A stretch of 64,000 bases of DNA from an uncultured Kocuria sp. (GTDB lineage: Bacteria; Actinomycetota; Actinomycetes; Actinomycetales; Micrococcaceae). The stretch is from NCBI RefSeq assembly GCF_947500125.1, contig NZ_CANMRA010000010.1, forward strand, positions 1-64,000, written 5' to 3'. The position numbers and the translations under genes are program-made. Shown here piece by piece: positions 16,206 to 26,020 of this stretch; position 1 is the stretch's first letter, and each line of letters starts with the position of its first letter. The notes beneath the pieces were generated by a model, which worked only from the letters and a program-made list of their open reading frames with translations, had not been told where the DNA came from and did no database searches.

Positions 16206-16529
16206 CGCGAGCCCGGACGCGCAGGCAGCACCGTGACCCCGTGGGCGCGGGGAACGGCGGGCGCACGGGTCGGGGCTGATCCGACGACGCCGATCACGGC
16301 GATCCTGCCGACGATGACACACCTGCCTCTGCTCGCTGCGTGACGGTTCCGGCTCCAGCAGAGCAGGCGGACCTGGCGAGAACCTCCACGAAGCGACAAG
16401 GAAAACTGCCCGCGGCGGGAGGGGTGCTGCTGGTGCACGAGCTGGGGCCCCGGACACCAGGACGGTCCCCGCGCGACCGCCGACATCCGCACCACTGGTC
16501 CCCGTGCCGGCAACGGCCCGCGCCCCGGT
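16206..16529. other. Intergenic interval without a recognised gene
   Basis: 324 bases between two minus-strand genes. The open frames here have no protein-like third-position bias. It must contain the promoter of the M15-like gene; I see no clear hairpin or repeat. Confidence 0.4.
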
Positions 16530-17573
16530 TCACCGATCTTCCGCCACCCGGCTCGCCTCAGCGCGGCCGGCTGCGATCTGGTCGGCCCAGCGCACCCGGA
16601 ACGGCCGCCGGTCCCGGTCCGTCTCGCCCTGCGAGTGACCGGTGGCGCCGGCGGCCCCGGCCTCCACCCCGGCGGTCTGCTGTTGGGTACTGCGGGCGGC
16701 GTGGCGCCGGGCGGCGGCGACGGCCTCGGCCCGGCGCTGCTCGACCTCAGCCATCTGACGCCGGCCGGGAGAGCGCATCGGGGTTCCGTCCTGGTGGGTC
16801 CAGGCGCGCAGACGGGCCGCGAACCAGGCCCCGGGATTCTCGATCCCGGTCACCGCGTCGTGGGCATAGCGAACACCCTCTGGGGTCCAGTCCAGGGCGT
16901 GCAGGACGTTGGCGATGCTCCACTCGGCCTCGAAGTGGGCCTCGGCCACGGCCACGACGTAGGCGGTGGTGATCCCGCGCAGCACCAGCGCGTGGTGCTG
17001 GAGCTCCCACCCGGCCAGACGGTAGACCCGCCGCCAGTCCTGACGGGTCGCCCCCGCCGTCGTCGGGCGCACCGCCGCATGAGCCGGCCACAGCGGAGCG
17101 GTCCGCCGGCCCAGGGCGGCCTGGACCTCCCGCCGCTGCGCGGCGGCTCCGGCGGAAGGCCGCGGGGCCGGCGGGGGACGCTCCCCGCGTGCGGGCGGGG
17201 GAGGGGCTGCCTCCTCCCGGGGGACCGGGCCGGTATCCGTCTCCACAGGCGTTGACTCCTCTGCTGGCTCCTCGGGGGCACGCCCCACGGCACGGCCCCG
17301 GCATCGGCAGGCACTGCCGCACCGGGCCGGCGGGCGGCCTCGATGACCGTGGGAAGATCCTCCAGATGGACCCACAGGTCCACCGCGTGGCCGGTGGCGG
17401 GCGATGGCGTGCCGCCGCGCGGCGCCGCCGTGGCGCCACCGCGCCGGCTGTCCCTCGACGGTCTCAGGCGTACCCGGCTGGGCGCTCCGGGCCCAGCGCA
17501 TCCCCGACAGCGCCTCCTCCACGGCGCCCGGGACCAGGATCCAGGACCGGGCACGGACGGCATCCTCCCACAC
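16530..17573 (-). pseudogene. Frameshifted gene of unknown function
   Basis: The continuous frame has plausible protein at both ends: residues 1-45 (ARSWILVPGAVEEALSGMRW) and the last 200 residues (WSIANVLHALDWTPEGVRYA, WFAARLRAWTHQDGTPMRSP). The middle does not. There, the minus frame that reads HAVDLWVHLEDLPTVIEAAR then PGAAVPADAGAVPWGVPP has the high third-position G/C of genes here. The coding signal therefore leaves the frame near base 17430 and returns near 17270. This implies two compensating shifts, or an eroded gene. The C-terminal pattern recalls proteins of actinobacterial plasmids and islands, but I cannot name a family. Confidence 0.5.
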
Positions 17574-17615
17574 CTGACCCGTGTCCCGCGGGGCTCCGCA
17601 GCACCGCCGCTCCGA

Positions 17616-17924
17616 TCACCGCCGCGGCCCGTGACGGCGCCGGCCCACGAGCCAGCCGGCGCAGAAAGCCCACAGGACGAGACCGGCCACCACGCCCGCC
17701 CACCCCGCGGTGGCCTCCGGGGTCACCAGAGCCATGGCAGGGAACGTCTCACCGCTCAACGGGGCGTCCGCGAACCACCCGAACGTCGCCTCCGCCGGGT
17801 TGAGCAGCACCAGCAGCGCTCCGCTCAGCACCAGCACCCCGCCCAGGGAGGCCAGGACCACCCACCACCGGGGCGGTCGACGATGCGGAACGGACGGAGG
17901 AGGGGTGGGGCCGGCGGCGTTCAT
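17616..17924 (-). CDS. Small two-helix membrane protein, hypothetical
   Basis: The 102-residue protein has a proline-rich N-terminus, a first helix (about residues 20-42, WWVVLASLGGVLVLSGALLV), a 30-residue external loop with ATFGWFADAPLSGE, a second helix (about 74-94) and a basic tail (GRRRHGPRR). The loop motif FGWFAYAPLS-like is common in small uncharacterised actinobacterial membrane proteins. It may mark the end of the accessory part, being followed directly by murT on the other strand. Confidence 0.6.
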   Translation of the reverse strand: MNAAGPTPPPSVPHRRPPRWWVVLASLGGVLVLSGALLVLLNPAEATFGWFADAPLSGETFPAMALVTPEATAGWAGVVAGLVLWAFCAGWLVGRRRHGPRR

Positions 17925-18083
17925 CCCCCGACCCTACGGGTGCAGCACCGCACCTCCTACAGCACGCGGCCGCGACGGTGAGGTCTCCGTCGTCGTCGCC
18001 CGTTCCCCGTGCGACCTGCGGAGGAGTCGCTCAGGGCGCCCCGGGGCGCACGCGGGTGCCCGCCGCGGCCGGGGCGCAGACCA

Positions 18084-18089
18084 TAGGAT
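18084..18089 (+). promoter_or_regulatory. -10 box of probable leaderless murT promoter
   Basis: TAGGAT ends 7 bases before the ATG at 18097, so the transcript would begin at the start codon. An upstream in-frame ATG (18088) lies inside the box and is less likely to be used. No clear -35 is seen. Confidence 0.45.
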
Positions 18090-18096
18090 GGAGCGC

Positions 18097-19395
18097 ATGT
18101 CCAGACCCCACGTGCGCCTGCTCGGCCAAGGCATCCGGTACCTGACCACACTGCGCGGCGGAGGCTCCGCCTTCCCCGGCCTCGTGATGGAGCGGCTGCA
18201 CCCCGGGTTCGTGGCCGAGGAGCTCGCGAAGCTCCCGCACGGCGTGGTGCTCATCAGCGGCACCAACGGCAAGACGACCACCACCAAGATGGCCGTCCAG
18301 CTGCTGCGCTCGCAGGGGTACAAGGTCTTCACCAACCGCACGGGCTCCAACTTCGTGCGCGGCGTGGCCGCCGCCCTGCTCGGGGAGATGAGCCTCACCG
18401 GCCGCCTCGACGCGGACATCGCCGTGCTCGAGCTCGACGAGGCCCACGCCGTGCACTTCGTGAAGCAGGTCAAGCCCCGCCACGCGCTGCTGCTCAACGT
18501 CATGCGCGACCAGCTCGACCGCTTCGGCGAGATCGACACCACCCGCCGGATGCTGGCCCAGATCGCCGCGGCCACCACGGGCACCGTGGTGCTCAACCGG
18601 GAGGACCCCCGGATCGTGTCCCTCGCGGAGCACGTCCCGGAGGGCACGCAGACCCGCTGGTTCGGCCTCTCCGCGCCCCTGCGGCCCATGTTCCCGTCCG
18701 ACGACGACATGCGCTCGGCCGGCGGGCCCGACGCCGAGTCCGACCACGAGCAGGAGCCGGCGCCCCGGCCGGCCGCCGACGTGGAGCTGACGTCCTTCGA
18801 GGCGAACCGGGTCCGGCTCACGGTGGGCGGGGAGGCCGTCGAGACCACCGTGGCACTCTACGGCGTCTACAACATGTACAACGCGGCGGCCGCCCTGGCG
18901 CTGGCGCTCGCCGTGGCCGGGCCCGACGCCGACCGGGCCGCGCTGGTGGACGAGCTCTCCCGGGTCACCCCCGCCTTCGGGCGCGGGGAGACCATCACCG
19001 TGGACGGCCGGCCGCTGCAGCTGCTGCTCGTGAAGAACCCCGCCGGGTTCCGCCTCTCGCTGGCGTCGGCGCGGCCGGGCGACTACGCCACGATGATCGC
19101 CATCAACGACGAGTACGCCGACGGCCGCGACGTCTCCTGGCTGTGGGACGTCGACTTCCACTCCCTGCGCTCGGGCGGTGTGGACGTGGTGGCCGGCACC
19201 CGGGCGTGGGACATGGCCCTGCGCCTGGACTACGACGAGGTCGCCGTGCGCGAGGTGGTCCCGGGTCTCGGCGACGCCCTCCGGCGCTTCCTCGCCGGGG
19301 CCGGGGAGCGGCCCATGCGCGTCTTCTGCACCTACACGTCCATGCTCGAGCTGCGCCGGGAGCTCTCCCGCGTGGCCGAGGTCGCCGAGATCTGA
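18097..19395 (+). CDS. murT: Lipid II isoglutaminyl synthase, Mur-ligase-like subunit
   Basis: With GatD, MurT converts the D-glutamate of lipid II to D-isoglutamine using ATP and glutamine-derived ammonia, at the inner face of the membrane. The 432-residue protein has the Mur-ligase nucleotide loop [10 protein letters not shown] at residues 55-64 and the C-terminal DUF1727 domain with [11 protein letters not shown]. The four-cysteine zinc ribbon known from Staphylococcus aureus MurT is absent: the protein has a single Cys near the end. In its place is an acidic linker (about residues 205-235, [12 protein letters not shown]). gatD follows 11 bases downstream. Confidence 0.93.
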   Translation: MSRPHVRLLGQGIRYLTTLRGGGSAFPGLVMERLHPGFVAEELAKLPHGVVLISGTNGKTTTTKMAVQLLRSQGYKVFTNRTGSNFVRGVAAALLGEMSLTGRLDADIAVLELDEAHAVHFVKQVKPRHALLLNVMRDQLDRFGEIDTTRRMLAQIAAATTGTVVLNREDPRIVSLAEHVPEGTQTRWFGLSAPLRPMFPSDDDMRSAGGPDAESDHEQEPAPRPAADVELTSFEANRVRLTVGGEAVETTVALYGVYNMYNAAAALALALAVAGPDADRAALVDELSRVTPAFGRGETITVDGRPLQLLLVKNPAGFRLSLASARPGDYATMIAINDEYADGRDVSWLWDVDFHSLRSGGVDVVAGTRAWDMALRLDYDEVAVREVVPGLGDALRRFLAGAGERPMRVFCTYTSMLELRRELSRVAEVAEI

Positions 19396-19406
19396 GCGGA
19401 GCCCCC

Positions 19407-20129
19407 ATGACCGACCGCACCGTCCACCTCGTCCAGCTCTATCCCCGGGACATGAACATCTACGGGGACTGGGGCAACACCCTCACCCTCAAGCGCCGGC
19501 TCGAGAGGTACGGCTACGCCGTGCGGCTGAGCGACCACGACCCCGGAGACCCCTTTCCGTCCGACGCCGACCTCCTGGTGGGCGGCGGCGGCCAGGACTC
19601 CGGGCAGTTCCGCGTCCAGGAGGACCTGCAGCGGATCGCCCCCGAGCTGCGGGCCATGGCGGCCGACGGCTTGCCCATGCTCGCGATCTGCGGCCTCTAC
19701 CAGCTCTTCGGCCACGAGTTCCGCACCGGCGCCGGCGAGACCCTGCCCGGCATCGGCATCCTCGACCTCACCACCGTGGGCGGGCCGACGCGCCTGATCG
19801 GCAACATCGTGCTGGAGTCCCCGGAGTTCGGGACCGTCGTCGGCTACGAGAACCACTCCGGGGTCACCCGCCTGGGCCCCGGCCAGGCGCCGCTGGGGAA
19901 GGTGCTCAAGGGGGCGGGGAACAACGGCGAGGACGGCACCGAGGGCGCGCGCGTGCACCACGTGGTGGGCTCCTACCTGCACGGCTCGATGCTGCCCAAG
20001 AACCCCGCCGTGGCCGACCACCTCATCCGCGCCGCCGTGGAACGCCGGCTCGGGGTCTTCGACGCCGCACCGCTGGACGACACCCTGGCCGAGCGGGCCC
20101 GGGAGGTCGCGCAGGCCCGGCCGCGCTAG
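19407..20129 (+). CDS. gatD: Lipid II isoglutaminyl synthase, glutaminase subunit
   Basis: A 240-residue class I glutamine amidotransferase (CobB/CobQ type) that supplies ammonia to MurT. The nucleophile is Cys95 in [12 protein letters not shown], and the catalytic His is His192 in SYLHGSML. N-terminal [15 protein letters not shown] is characteristic of GatD. GGAG lies about 10 bases before the ATG, and the gene forms a tight operon with murT. The C-terminal helix ([14 protein letters not shown]) is ordinary for the family. Confidence 0.95.
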   Translation: MTDRTVHLVQLYPRDMNIYGDWGNTLTLKRRLERYGYAVRLSDHDPGDPFPSDADLLVGGGGQDSGQFRVQEDLQRIAPELRAMAADGLPMLAICGLYQLFGHEFRTGAGETLPGIGILDLTTVGGPTRLIGNIVLESPEFGTVVGYENHSGVTRLGPGQAPLGKVLKGAGNNGEDGTEGARVHHVVGSYLHGSMLPKNPAVADHLIRAAVERRLGVFDAAPLDDTLAERAREVAQARPR

Positions 20130-20159
20130 ACCCCCCGGGCCGGGGGCCGGCGCACCCGG

Positions 20160-20165
20160 TAGAAT
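20160..20165 (+). promoter_or_regulatory. -10 box for yebC
   Basis: TAGAAT in the 143-base gatD-yebC gap would start a transcript near 20172 with a 100-base leader. No recognisable -35 is present. Confidence 0.4.
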
Positions 20166-20272
20166 GGGGCAGGACTTCTCCGGCCCGTCCCGGCCACCGC
20201 CGGGGCGGGCCGTGCCGGGACGACGACCGACGCGTCCCGGCCGACCGCGAACGACTTCCCGAGGAGGGACGC

Positions 20273-21034
20273 ATGTCAGGACACTCCAAGTGGGCCACGA
20301 CCAAGCACAAGAAGGCCGCGATCGACGCCAAGCGCGCGAAGGCCTTCGCCAAGTACATCAAGGGCATCGAGGTGGCGGCGCGCATGGGCGGGCCCGACAC
20401 CGCCGGCAACCCGGCGCTGGACCTCGCCGTGTCCAAGGCGAAGAAGAACTCGGTGCCGGTGGCGAACATCGACCGCGCCATCAAGCGCGGCGCGGGCCTG
20501 ACCGGTGAGGTCGTCGACTACACCGAGATCCTCTACGAGGCCCGCGGCCCCCAGGGCACGGCGCTGTACATCGAGTGCCTCACCGACAACAAGAACCGCG
20601 CGGCCTCCGAGGTGCGCGTGGCCGTGACCCGCAACGGCGGGACCATGGCCGACTCCGGCTCCGTGGCGTTCCTCTTCGAGCGCAAGGGCGTCGTGGAGGT
20701 CACCCGCACCGACGGGCTGACCGAGGACGACGTCCTGATGGCCGTGCTGGACGCCGGCGCCGACGAGGTCGTGGAGCAGGAGGACGTCTTCGAGGTCGTC
20801 TCGGAGGCCACGGACCTCCCCGCGATCCGCACGGCCCTCGACGAGGCCGGGCTCGAGTACAACAACGACGACCCGCAGTTCCGCCCGAGCATGCTCGTGG
20901 AGCTGGACGCCGAGGGCGCCCGGAAGTTCCTGCGCCTCGTCGACGCCGTCGAGGAGCTCGACGACGTGCAGAACGTCTACTCCAACGCGGACATCCCCGC
21001 CGGGGTCCTGGCCGAGCTCGACTCCGAGGACTGA
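20273..21034 (+). CDS. yebC: YebC/PmpR family regulatory or translation factor
   Basis: The 253-residue protein has the full three-domain YebC fold, starting [20 protein letters not shown], with [18 protein letters not shown] in the middle. Family members act as DNA-binding regulators or help ribosomes through proline stretches. GAGGAGG lies 6 bases before the ATG. It heads the yebC-ruvC pair, the usual actinobacterial order, and its stop codon overlaps the presumed ruvC start. Confidence 0.95.
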   Translation: MSGHSKWATTKHKKAAIDAKRAKAFAKYIKGIEVAARMGGPDTAGNPALDLAVSKAKKNSVPVANIDRAIKRGAGLTGEVVDYTEILYEARGPQGTALYIECLTDNKNRAASEVRVAVTRNGGTMADSGSVAFLFERKGVVEVTRTDGLTEDDVLMAVLDAGADEVVEQEDVFEVVSEATDLPAIRTALDEAGLEYNNDDPQFRPSMLVELDAEGARKFLRLVDAVEELDDVQNVYSNADIPAGVLAELDSED

Positions 21035-21657
21035 CCACGGCCACGCAGCGGATCCTCGGGGTCGACCCCGGACTGACGCGGTGCGGGTTCGGCCTGATCG
21101 ACATGGCCGGCAACCGCACCGCGTCCTTCGTGGACGTCGGCGTGGCCGGCACGGACGCCGCCGACCCGCTCGACGTGCGCGTGCTGCGGATCTGGGAGGC
21201 CACCGAGCGGTGGATCGAGCGGTACCGTCCCGACGCCCTCGCCCTGGAGCGCGTGTTCGCCCAGACCAACGTGAACACGGTCATCGGCACGGCCCACGCC
21301 TCCGGCGCCGTCATCGCCTCGGCCGCCCGCCACAGCGTGCCGGTCGCCTGGCACACCCCGTCCGAGGTCAAGGCCGCGGTGACGGGGGAGGGACGCGCCG
21401 ACAAGGCGTCCGTCGCCCGCATGGTGGTGCGCATCCTCCGGCTCGACGAGGCGCCCCGTCCCGCCGACGCCGCCGACGCCCTGGCCATCGCCATCTGCCA
21501 CGGCTGGCGCGGGGGCGGCACGGGCGTGGACGCGACGGCACGGACCGAGACGCACCAGGGCGCCCGCCCGCTGGCCGCCGCCCGCAGCGGCATGACCCCC
21601 GCCCAGCGGGCCTGGGCCGAGGCGGAGCACCGCGCCAAACGGGGACGGCGCGGCTGA
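21031..21657 (+). CDS. ruvC: Holliday junction resolvase RuvC, apparent CTG start
   Basis: RuvC cuts Holliday junctions symmetrically as a dimer after RuvAB branch migration. The first catalytic Asp is in [14 protein letters not shown], the Glu in [14 protein letters not shown], and the last acidic pair in [14 protein letters not shown]. The frame contains no ATG, GTG or TTG between the distant upstream non-coding part and the first catalytic residue. The best start is CTG at 21031, which overlaps the TGA of yebC (CTGA) and follows a GAGG. That would give 208 residues. The C-terminal tail (about 35 residues, rich in Arg/Ala) is longer than in E. coli. Confidence 0.9.
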   Translation: MTTATQRILGVDPGLTRCGFGLIDMAGNRTASFVDVGVAGTDAADPLDVRVLRIWEATERWIERYRPDALALERVFAQTNVNTVIGTAHASGAVIASAARHSVPVAWHTPSEVKAAVTGEGRADKASVARMVVRILRLDEAPRPADAADALAIAICHGWRGGGTGVDATARTETHQGARPLAAARSGMTPAQRAWAEAEHRAKRGRRG

Positions 21658-21672
21658 GTCGGTGCCCACTGC

Positions 21673-21678
21673 TACAGT
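21673..21678 (+). promoter_or_regulatory. -10 box of ruvAB promoter
   Basis: TACAGT lies in the 91-base ruvC-ruvA gap, with the LexA-like box starting 10 bases later, so the repressor would sit over the transcription start. Confidence 0.5.
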
Positions 21679-21687
21679 GGTCGTCAT

Positions 21688-21703
21688 TCGTAGATCTGTT
21701 CGA
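21688..21703 (+). promoter_or_regulatory. LexA (SOS) box upstream of ruvA
   Basis: TCGTAGATCTGTTCGA matches the actinobacterial/Gram-positive SOS consensus TCGAAC-N4-GTTCGA in ten of its twelve fixed positions, with a perfect right half. It lies 46 bases before the ruvA GTG and directly downstream of a -10 box, the expected place for LexA repression of ruvAB. Confidence 0.7.
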
Positions 21704-21748
21704 TCGACCGTGCACGGCCCCCGCCGGGGCACGGGAAGGAGTTGCGCG

Positions 21749-22393
21749 GTGATCGCGTCCATCACGGGACAGGTCGAGCACGTCGGCCTCAGCACCGCCG
21801 TCGTGGCGGTGGGCGGGTTCGGCGTCCAGGTCCAGGCGACGCCGGAGACCCTGTCCGGCCTGCGGATCGGCGGAGAGGTCCGGCTCGACACGGCGTACGT
21901 GGCGCGCAAGGACGAGTCCCCGCTGCTGTTCGGCTTCCGCAGCCCCGCCGAGCGCGAGGTCTTCGAGATCATGCTCGGCGTCAGCGGCGTGGGCCCCCGC
22001 ACCGCGCTGGCGGTGCTCTCCGTGCTCGGCCCGGACGCCGTCCACCGCGCCATCGCGCAGGGGGACGCCAAGGCGTTCACCACCGTCCCCGGCATCGGGC
22101 CCAAGGGCGCCCGCCGGATCGTGCTGGAGCTCGCCGACAAGCTCATCGTCCCGGATCGTCCCGCCCAGCCGGCCGCCGCCGCCCCGATGGAGCCGTGGCG
22201 GGAGCAGGTGCTCGAGGCCCTCGTGGGCCTGGGCTGGAACGAGAAGGACGCCGCACGGGGCATCGCCGACGCCCTCTCCGACCGGGAGGAGCTCGCCGCC
22301 TCCGGTGACGTCCCGGCGATCCTGCGCACCGTGCTCGGGTGGCTCGGCGCGGCCAAGGCCGGGCCCCGGGTCCCGGCGGAGCGAGGGGCCTGA
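21749..22393 (+). CDS. ruvA: Holliday junction DNA helicase subunit RuvA
   Basis: RuvA tetramers hold the four-way junction and load RuvB rings. The 214-residue protein has the OB-fold domain ([12 protein letters not shown] at the start), tandem helix-hairpin-helix motifs ([20 protein letters not shown] and [16 protein letters not shown]) and the C-terminal RuvB-binding three-helix domain after an Ala/Pro linker. GGGAAGGA lies 8 bases before the GTG. ruvB follows after five bases. Confidence 0.95.
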   Translation: MIASITGQVEHVGLSTAVVAVGGFGVQVQATPETLSGLRIGGEVRLDTAYVARKDESPLLFGFRSPAEREVFEIMLGVSGVGPRTALAVLSVLGPDAVHRAIAQGDAKAFTTVPGIGPKGARRIVLELADKLIVPDRPAQPAAAAPMEPWREQVLEALVGLGWNEKDAARGIADALSDREELAASGDVPAILRTVLGWLGAAKAGPRVPAERGA

Positions 22394-22398
22394 GCGTC

Positions 22399-23523
22399 AT
22401 GGCCCACGAGGACGGCGCCGCCGTGAACTCCCGGGACCGGCTGGTCTCGGCGGAGGACGAGCCCGACGAGAAGCAGCTCGAGTCGGCCCTGCGCCCTGCG
22501 AACCTCGACGAGTTCGTCGGGCAGAAGCGGGTCCGTCAGCAGCTCTCCCTGGTCCTCGAGGCCTCCCGGCTGCGGGGCCGCTCCGCGGACCACGTCCTGC
22601 TCTCGGGTCCGCCCGGGCTCGGCAAGACGACCCTGGCCATGATCATCGCCGAGGAGATGGGCGCGCCCCTGCGGATCTCCTCCGGTCCGGCCATCCAGCA
22701 CGCCGGGGACCTCGCCGCGATCCTCTCCTCCCTGACCGAGGGGGAGGTGCTCTTCCTCGACGAGATCCACCGCATGTCCCGGCCCGCCGAGGAGATGCTC
22801 TACATGGCCATGGAGGACTTCCGGGTGGACATCGTGGTCGGCAAGGGCGCCGGCGCCACGTCCATCCCGCTGGACCTGCCGCCCTTCACCCTCGTGGGCG
22901 CCACCACCCGGGCAGGTCTGCTGCCCGGCCCGCTGCGCGACCGCTTCGGCTTCACCGGCCACCTCGAGTTCTACTCCGTGGAGGAGCTCGAGCTCGTGCT
23001 GCGCCGCTCCGCCGGGCTGATGGATCTCGCGATGACCGCCGAGGGCTTCGCCGAGGTCGCCTCCCGGTCCCGGGGCACCCCGCGCATCGCCAACCGGCTG
23101 CTGCGCCGGGTGCGGGACTGGGCCCTGGTGCACGGCATCGACCGGATCGACTCCCGCACGTCCTCCGCCGCCCTGGACATGTACGAGGTCGACACCCGCG
23201 GCCTCGACCGTCTGGACCGATCGGTGCTCGAGGCGCTCGTGACGAAGTTCGGCGGCGGGCCGGTGGGCCTGTCCACCCTCGCGATCGCCGTGGGCGAGGA
23301 GACCGAGACGGTCGAGACCGTCGCCGAGCCCTACCTGGTCCGCGAGGGCCTGCTCGGCCGGACGCCCCGGGGCCGGATCGCGATGGCGGCGGCCTGGGAC
23401 CACCTGGGCCTGCGCCCGCCGGAGCACGCCGCGTTCAAGGATCCCGGGCTGCGGGCGGCCTTCGGGGGGACCGCGGCGGCCCCGGCCGCGGCCGAGGACG
23501 TTCCGCCGCTGTTCGAGGACTGA
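22399..23523 (+). CDS. ruvB: Holliday junction branch-migration ATPase RuvB
   Basis: The 374-residue AAA+ motor has Walker [10 protein letters not shown], Walker B LFLDEIHR, the sensor region [18 protein letters not shown] (with arginine finger) and a C-terminal winged helix ([13 protein letters not shown]). The ATG at 22399 starts a normal 25-residue lead; a GTG at 22423 is possible. It is co-transcribed with ruvA under the SOS box. The Ala-rich tail ([19 protein letters not shown]) is a common actinobacterial variation. Confidence 0.96.
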   Translation: MAHEDGAAVNSRDRLVSAEDEPDEKQLESALRPANLDEFVGQKRVRQQLSLVLEASRLRGRSADHVLLSGPPGLGKTTLAMIIAEEMGAPLRISSGPAIQHAGDLAAILSSLTEGEVLFLDEIHRMSRPAEEMLYMAMEDFRVDIVVGKGAGATSIPLDLPPFTLVGATTRAGLLPGPLRDRFGFTGHLEFYSVEELELVLRRSAGLMDLAMTAEGFAEVASRSRGTPRIANRLLRRVRDWALVHGIDRIDSRTSSAALDMYEVDTRGLDRLDRSVLEALVTKFGGGPVGLSTLAIAVGEETETVETVAEPYLVREGLLGRTPRGRIAMAAAWDHLGLRPPEHAAFKDPGLRAAFGGTAAAPAAAEDVPPLFED

Positions 23524-23629
23524 GCGCGGCCGCAGACCCGGGGGCTGCCTCCCGGGCGCCGTCCAGGACGCTGACGGGCTGGATCACCTACCATGGTGAG
23601 AACACCCACCACCGATCGAACGGAAGTCC

Positions 23630-24088
23630 GTGAGCCCGCTCCTCGTCGCCCAGTCCCTCGCCGCCCAGGCCCCCCAGTCCACGGGAGGCAGCACCGCCTG
23701 GCTGCTGCCCCTGATGCTCGTGGCCATGGTGCTCCTGCTCTGGTTGCCCATGCGCCGGCAGAAGAAGGCCATGGCCCAGGTCAAGGAGAAGCAGGCGGCC
23801 ATGGGCCCCGGCACGGAGGTCATGACGAACTACGGCCTCTACGGCACGGTGCGCTCGATCGACCGGGACGCCAACAAGGTCGTCCTCGAGATCGCCCCCG
23901 GCACCGCGGTGACCGTGCACCTGCAGACCGTCACCACGGTCGTCGAGGACGAGACGGTGCCCGCCGCCGCGCCCGAGACCGAGGCGGAGCCGTCGGTGAT
24001 CGAGCCCGACGCCCCCGGCGCGGGGTCGACCCAGGTCGATCCCCTCGACGACGACGTCCGGCGCGATCCCGGGCAGCGCAACGACTGA
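23630..24088 (+). CDS. yajC: Preprotein translocase subunit YajC
   Basis: A 152-residue protein with one N-terminal transmembrane helix (about residues 24-42, LLPLMLVAMVLLLWLPM) followed by the typical MRRQKKAMAQVKEKQAAMGP and a small beta domain with TNYGLYGTVRSID. YajC associates with SecDF. The acidic, proline-rich C-terminal tail of about 45 residues is dispensable-looking. The GTG start has GGAAG six bases upstream. A strong hairpin separates it from secD. Confidence 0.93.
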   Translation: MSPLLVAQSLAAQAPQSTGGSTAWLLPLMLVAMVLLLWLPMRRQKKAMAQVKEKQAAMGPGTEVMTNYGLYGTVRSIDRDANKVVLEIAPGTAVTVHLQTVTTVVEDETVPAAAPETEAEPSVIEPDAPGAGSTQVDPLDDDVRRDPGQRND

Positions 24089-24104
24089 CCCCCCACACGG
24101 GACG

Positions 24105-24129
24105 ACGGGCCGACCACTGGTCGGCCCGT
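24105..24129 (+). terminator. Hairpin between yajC and secD
   Basis: ACGGGCCGACCA and its perfect complement TGGTCGGCCCGT meet around a single C, giving about ten paired bases with a five-base loop. There is no T-run, so it may attenuate or process rather than terminate, since secDF usually belong with yajC. Confidence 0.55.
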
Positions 24130-24178
24130 TCCCATGCACAGGCCCGGCACCACCGGGCCGTCGTTCGTAAGGAAGACC

Positions 24179-26020
24179 ATGGCACTGACCACACGCAAGA
24201 CCCCCGGTGAGCCGGGACCCGCCGCACCGGACGGCACGTCCGGGCGGGGCGGCTCGACAGCGCCGGCACGCTCGGGGGTGCGGGCCGCCCTCTCGACCGC
24301 CCGGCGGTCCCTGCTCGGGCTGCTCGTGCTCCTGGCCCTGCTGGGCGGGCTGCTGGCCTGGGGGACGGGCACCGACCGCACCGGCTGGGGGCCCAAGCTG
24401 GCCCTCGACCTCGAGGGCGGCACGCAGATGATCCTCTCCCCGTCCCTGCAGGGGGAGGACGCCGGGCAGGAGGTCACCCCCGAGCAGCTGGACCAGGCCG
24501 TGGAGATCATCCGCCAGCGCGTCGACGGCTCGGGCGTGGCGGAGGCGGAGATCGCCACCCAGTCCGGCAACAACATCGTGGTCTCCATGCCCGGTGTGCC
24601 CTCCGCCCAGACCCGTGAGCTCATCCAGACCTCGGCGCAGATGAACTTCCGACCCGTGCTCACCACCGCCGCGGCGGAGCCGGTGCCCGAGGACCAGCGC
24701 GTCGCCGACGACGAGGTGCCCGAGCCCACCGCCGAGCCCACCGACGCCTCCGACCCCAACTGGATCACCCCGGAGCTGTTCCGGGAGTTCGAGGCGGCCG
24801 ACTGCACCGCCCCGCAGTCCCCCGAGGAGCGGGAGGCCCAGGACGCCGACGCGCCCGTCGTCGCGTGCGAGCCCGAGACCGGCACCAAGTACCTCCTGGG
24901 CCCGGTCGAGATCCAGGGCACCGGGATCGAGGACGCCTCCTACGGCACCGCCCAGAACTCCCAGGGCGTGTCCCTGAACCAGTTCGCCGTGAACCTCCAG
25001 TTCGGCCCGGAGGCCACCGACACCTTCCGGCAGCTCTCCGAGCGGCTCTACGGGATCGGCACCGCCACGCCCGGCGACCCCCGCAGCCAGTTCGCCATCC
25101 TGCTCGACGGCCAGGTGGTCTCCGCCCCGTCGATGAACGCGGTGATCTCCGATGGCCAGGCTCAGATCACGGGCCAGTTCACCGAGGAGCAGGCGAAGTT
25201 CCTCGCCGAGCAGCTCAAGTACGGCGCGCTCCCGATGAGCTTCGACATCCAGTCCGAGCAGCAGATCTCCGCGACCCTGGGCGCCGACCAGCTCCGGATG
25301 GGCATCATCGCCGGGATCATCGGCCTGGTGCTCGTGTGCGTGTACTCGCTCTTCCAATACCGGCTGCTGGGGCTCGTGACCATCAGCTCGCTCGTGGTCG
25401 CGGGCGTGCTGACCTGGCTGGCGATCACCCTGCTGGGCTGGTCCGCGAACTACCGCCTGTCCCTGGCCGGCGTGGCGGGCCTGATCGTGGCGATCGGCCA
25501 GACCGCCGACTCGTTCATCGTCTACTTCGAGCGCATCCGCGACGAGATCCGCAGCGGCCGCTCCATCCCCGCGGCGGTCGACCACGGCTGGCAGCGCGCC
25601 CGCCAGACCGTGCTCGCGTCCAAGGCCGTGAACCTGCTGGCCGCGGCGGTCCTGTACTTCGTGGCGGTGGGCAACGTGCGCGGCTTCGCCTTCACCCTCG
25701 GCCTGACCGCGATCGCCGACCTGCTCGTCGTCTTCCTCTTCACGCACCCGGTGATGGTCATGCTCGCCCGCACCCGCTACTTCGGCGGCGGCGGCAAGCA
25801 CTCGGGACTCAGCCCCGAGGCCCTCGACGCGGTGCCCCTGTACCGGGGCGCCGGACGGCTGCGCGAGCCGCAGGCGGAGCACGACGGCCTGACCATCGCC
25901 GAGCGGCGCCGGCGCGCGGGGCAGACCGCGCCGCAGGACCCCCCGTCCGCGGCGGCACCGGAGGACGCGCCGGTCGGCGCGTCGTCGTCCGCCGCCCGCA
26001 CCCCCGAGGAGAACGCCTGA
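24179..26020 (+). CDS. secD: Protein translocase subunit SecD
   Basis: SecD with SecF uses the proton gradient to complete protein export. The 613-residue protein has a first transmembrane helix (about 37-58), the signature WGPKLALDLEGGTQMIL, a large external P1 domain, and a cluster of five helices (about 370-540) with the family pattern GLIVAIGQTADSFIVYFERI. The external domain has an acidic insertion (VPEPTAEPTDASDPN) and two Cys (ADCTAPQ, VACEPET) that could pair. AAGGAA lies 5 bases before the ATG. Its TGA overlaps the ATG of secF by one base. Confidence 0.95.
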   Translation: MALTTRKTPGEPGPAAPDGTSGRGGSTAPARSGVRAALSTARRSLLGLLVLLALLGGLLAWGTGTDRTGWGPKLALDLEGGTQMILSPSLQGEDAGQEVTPEQLDQAVEIIRQRVDGSGVAEAEIATQSGNNIVVSMPGVPSAQTRELIQTSAQMNFRPVLTTAAAEPVPEDQRVADDEVPEPTAEPTDASDPNWITPELFREFEAADCTAPQSPEEREAQDADAPVVACEPETGTKYLLGPVEIQGTGIEDASYGTAQNSQGVSLNQFAVNLQFGPEATDTFRQLSERLYGIGTATPGDPRSQFAILLDGQVVSAPSMNAVISDGQAQITGQFTEEQAKFLAEQLKYGALPMSFDIQSEQQISATLGADQLRMGIIAGIIGLVLVCVYSLFQYRLLGLVTISSLVVAGVLTWLAITLLGWSANYRLSLAGVAGLIVAIGQTADSFIVYFERIRDEIRSGRSIPAAVDHGWQRARQTVLASKAVNLLAAAVLYFVAVGNVRGFAFTLGLTAIADLLVVFLFTHPVMVMLARTRYFGGGGKHSGLSPEALDAVPLYRGAGRLREPQAEHDGLTIAERRRRAGQTAPQDPPSAAAPEDAPVGASSSAARTPEENA

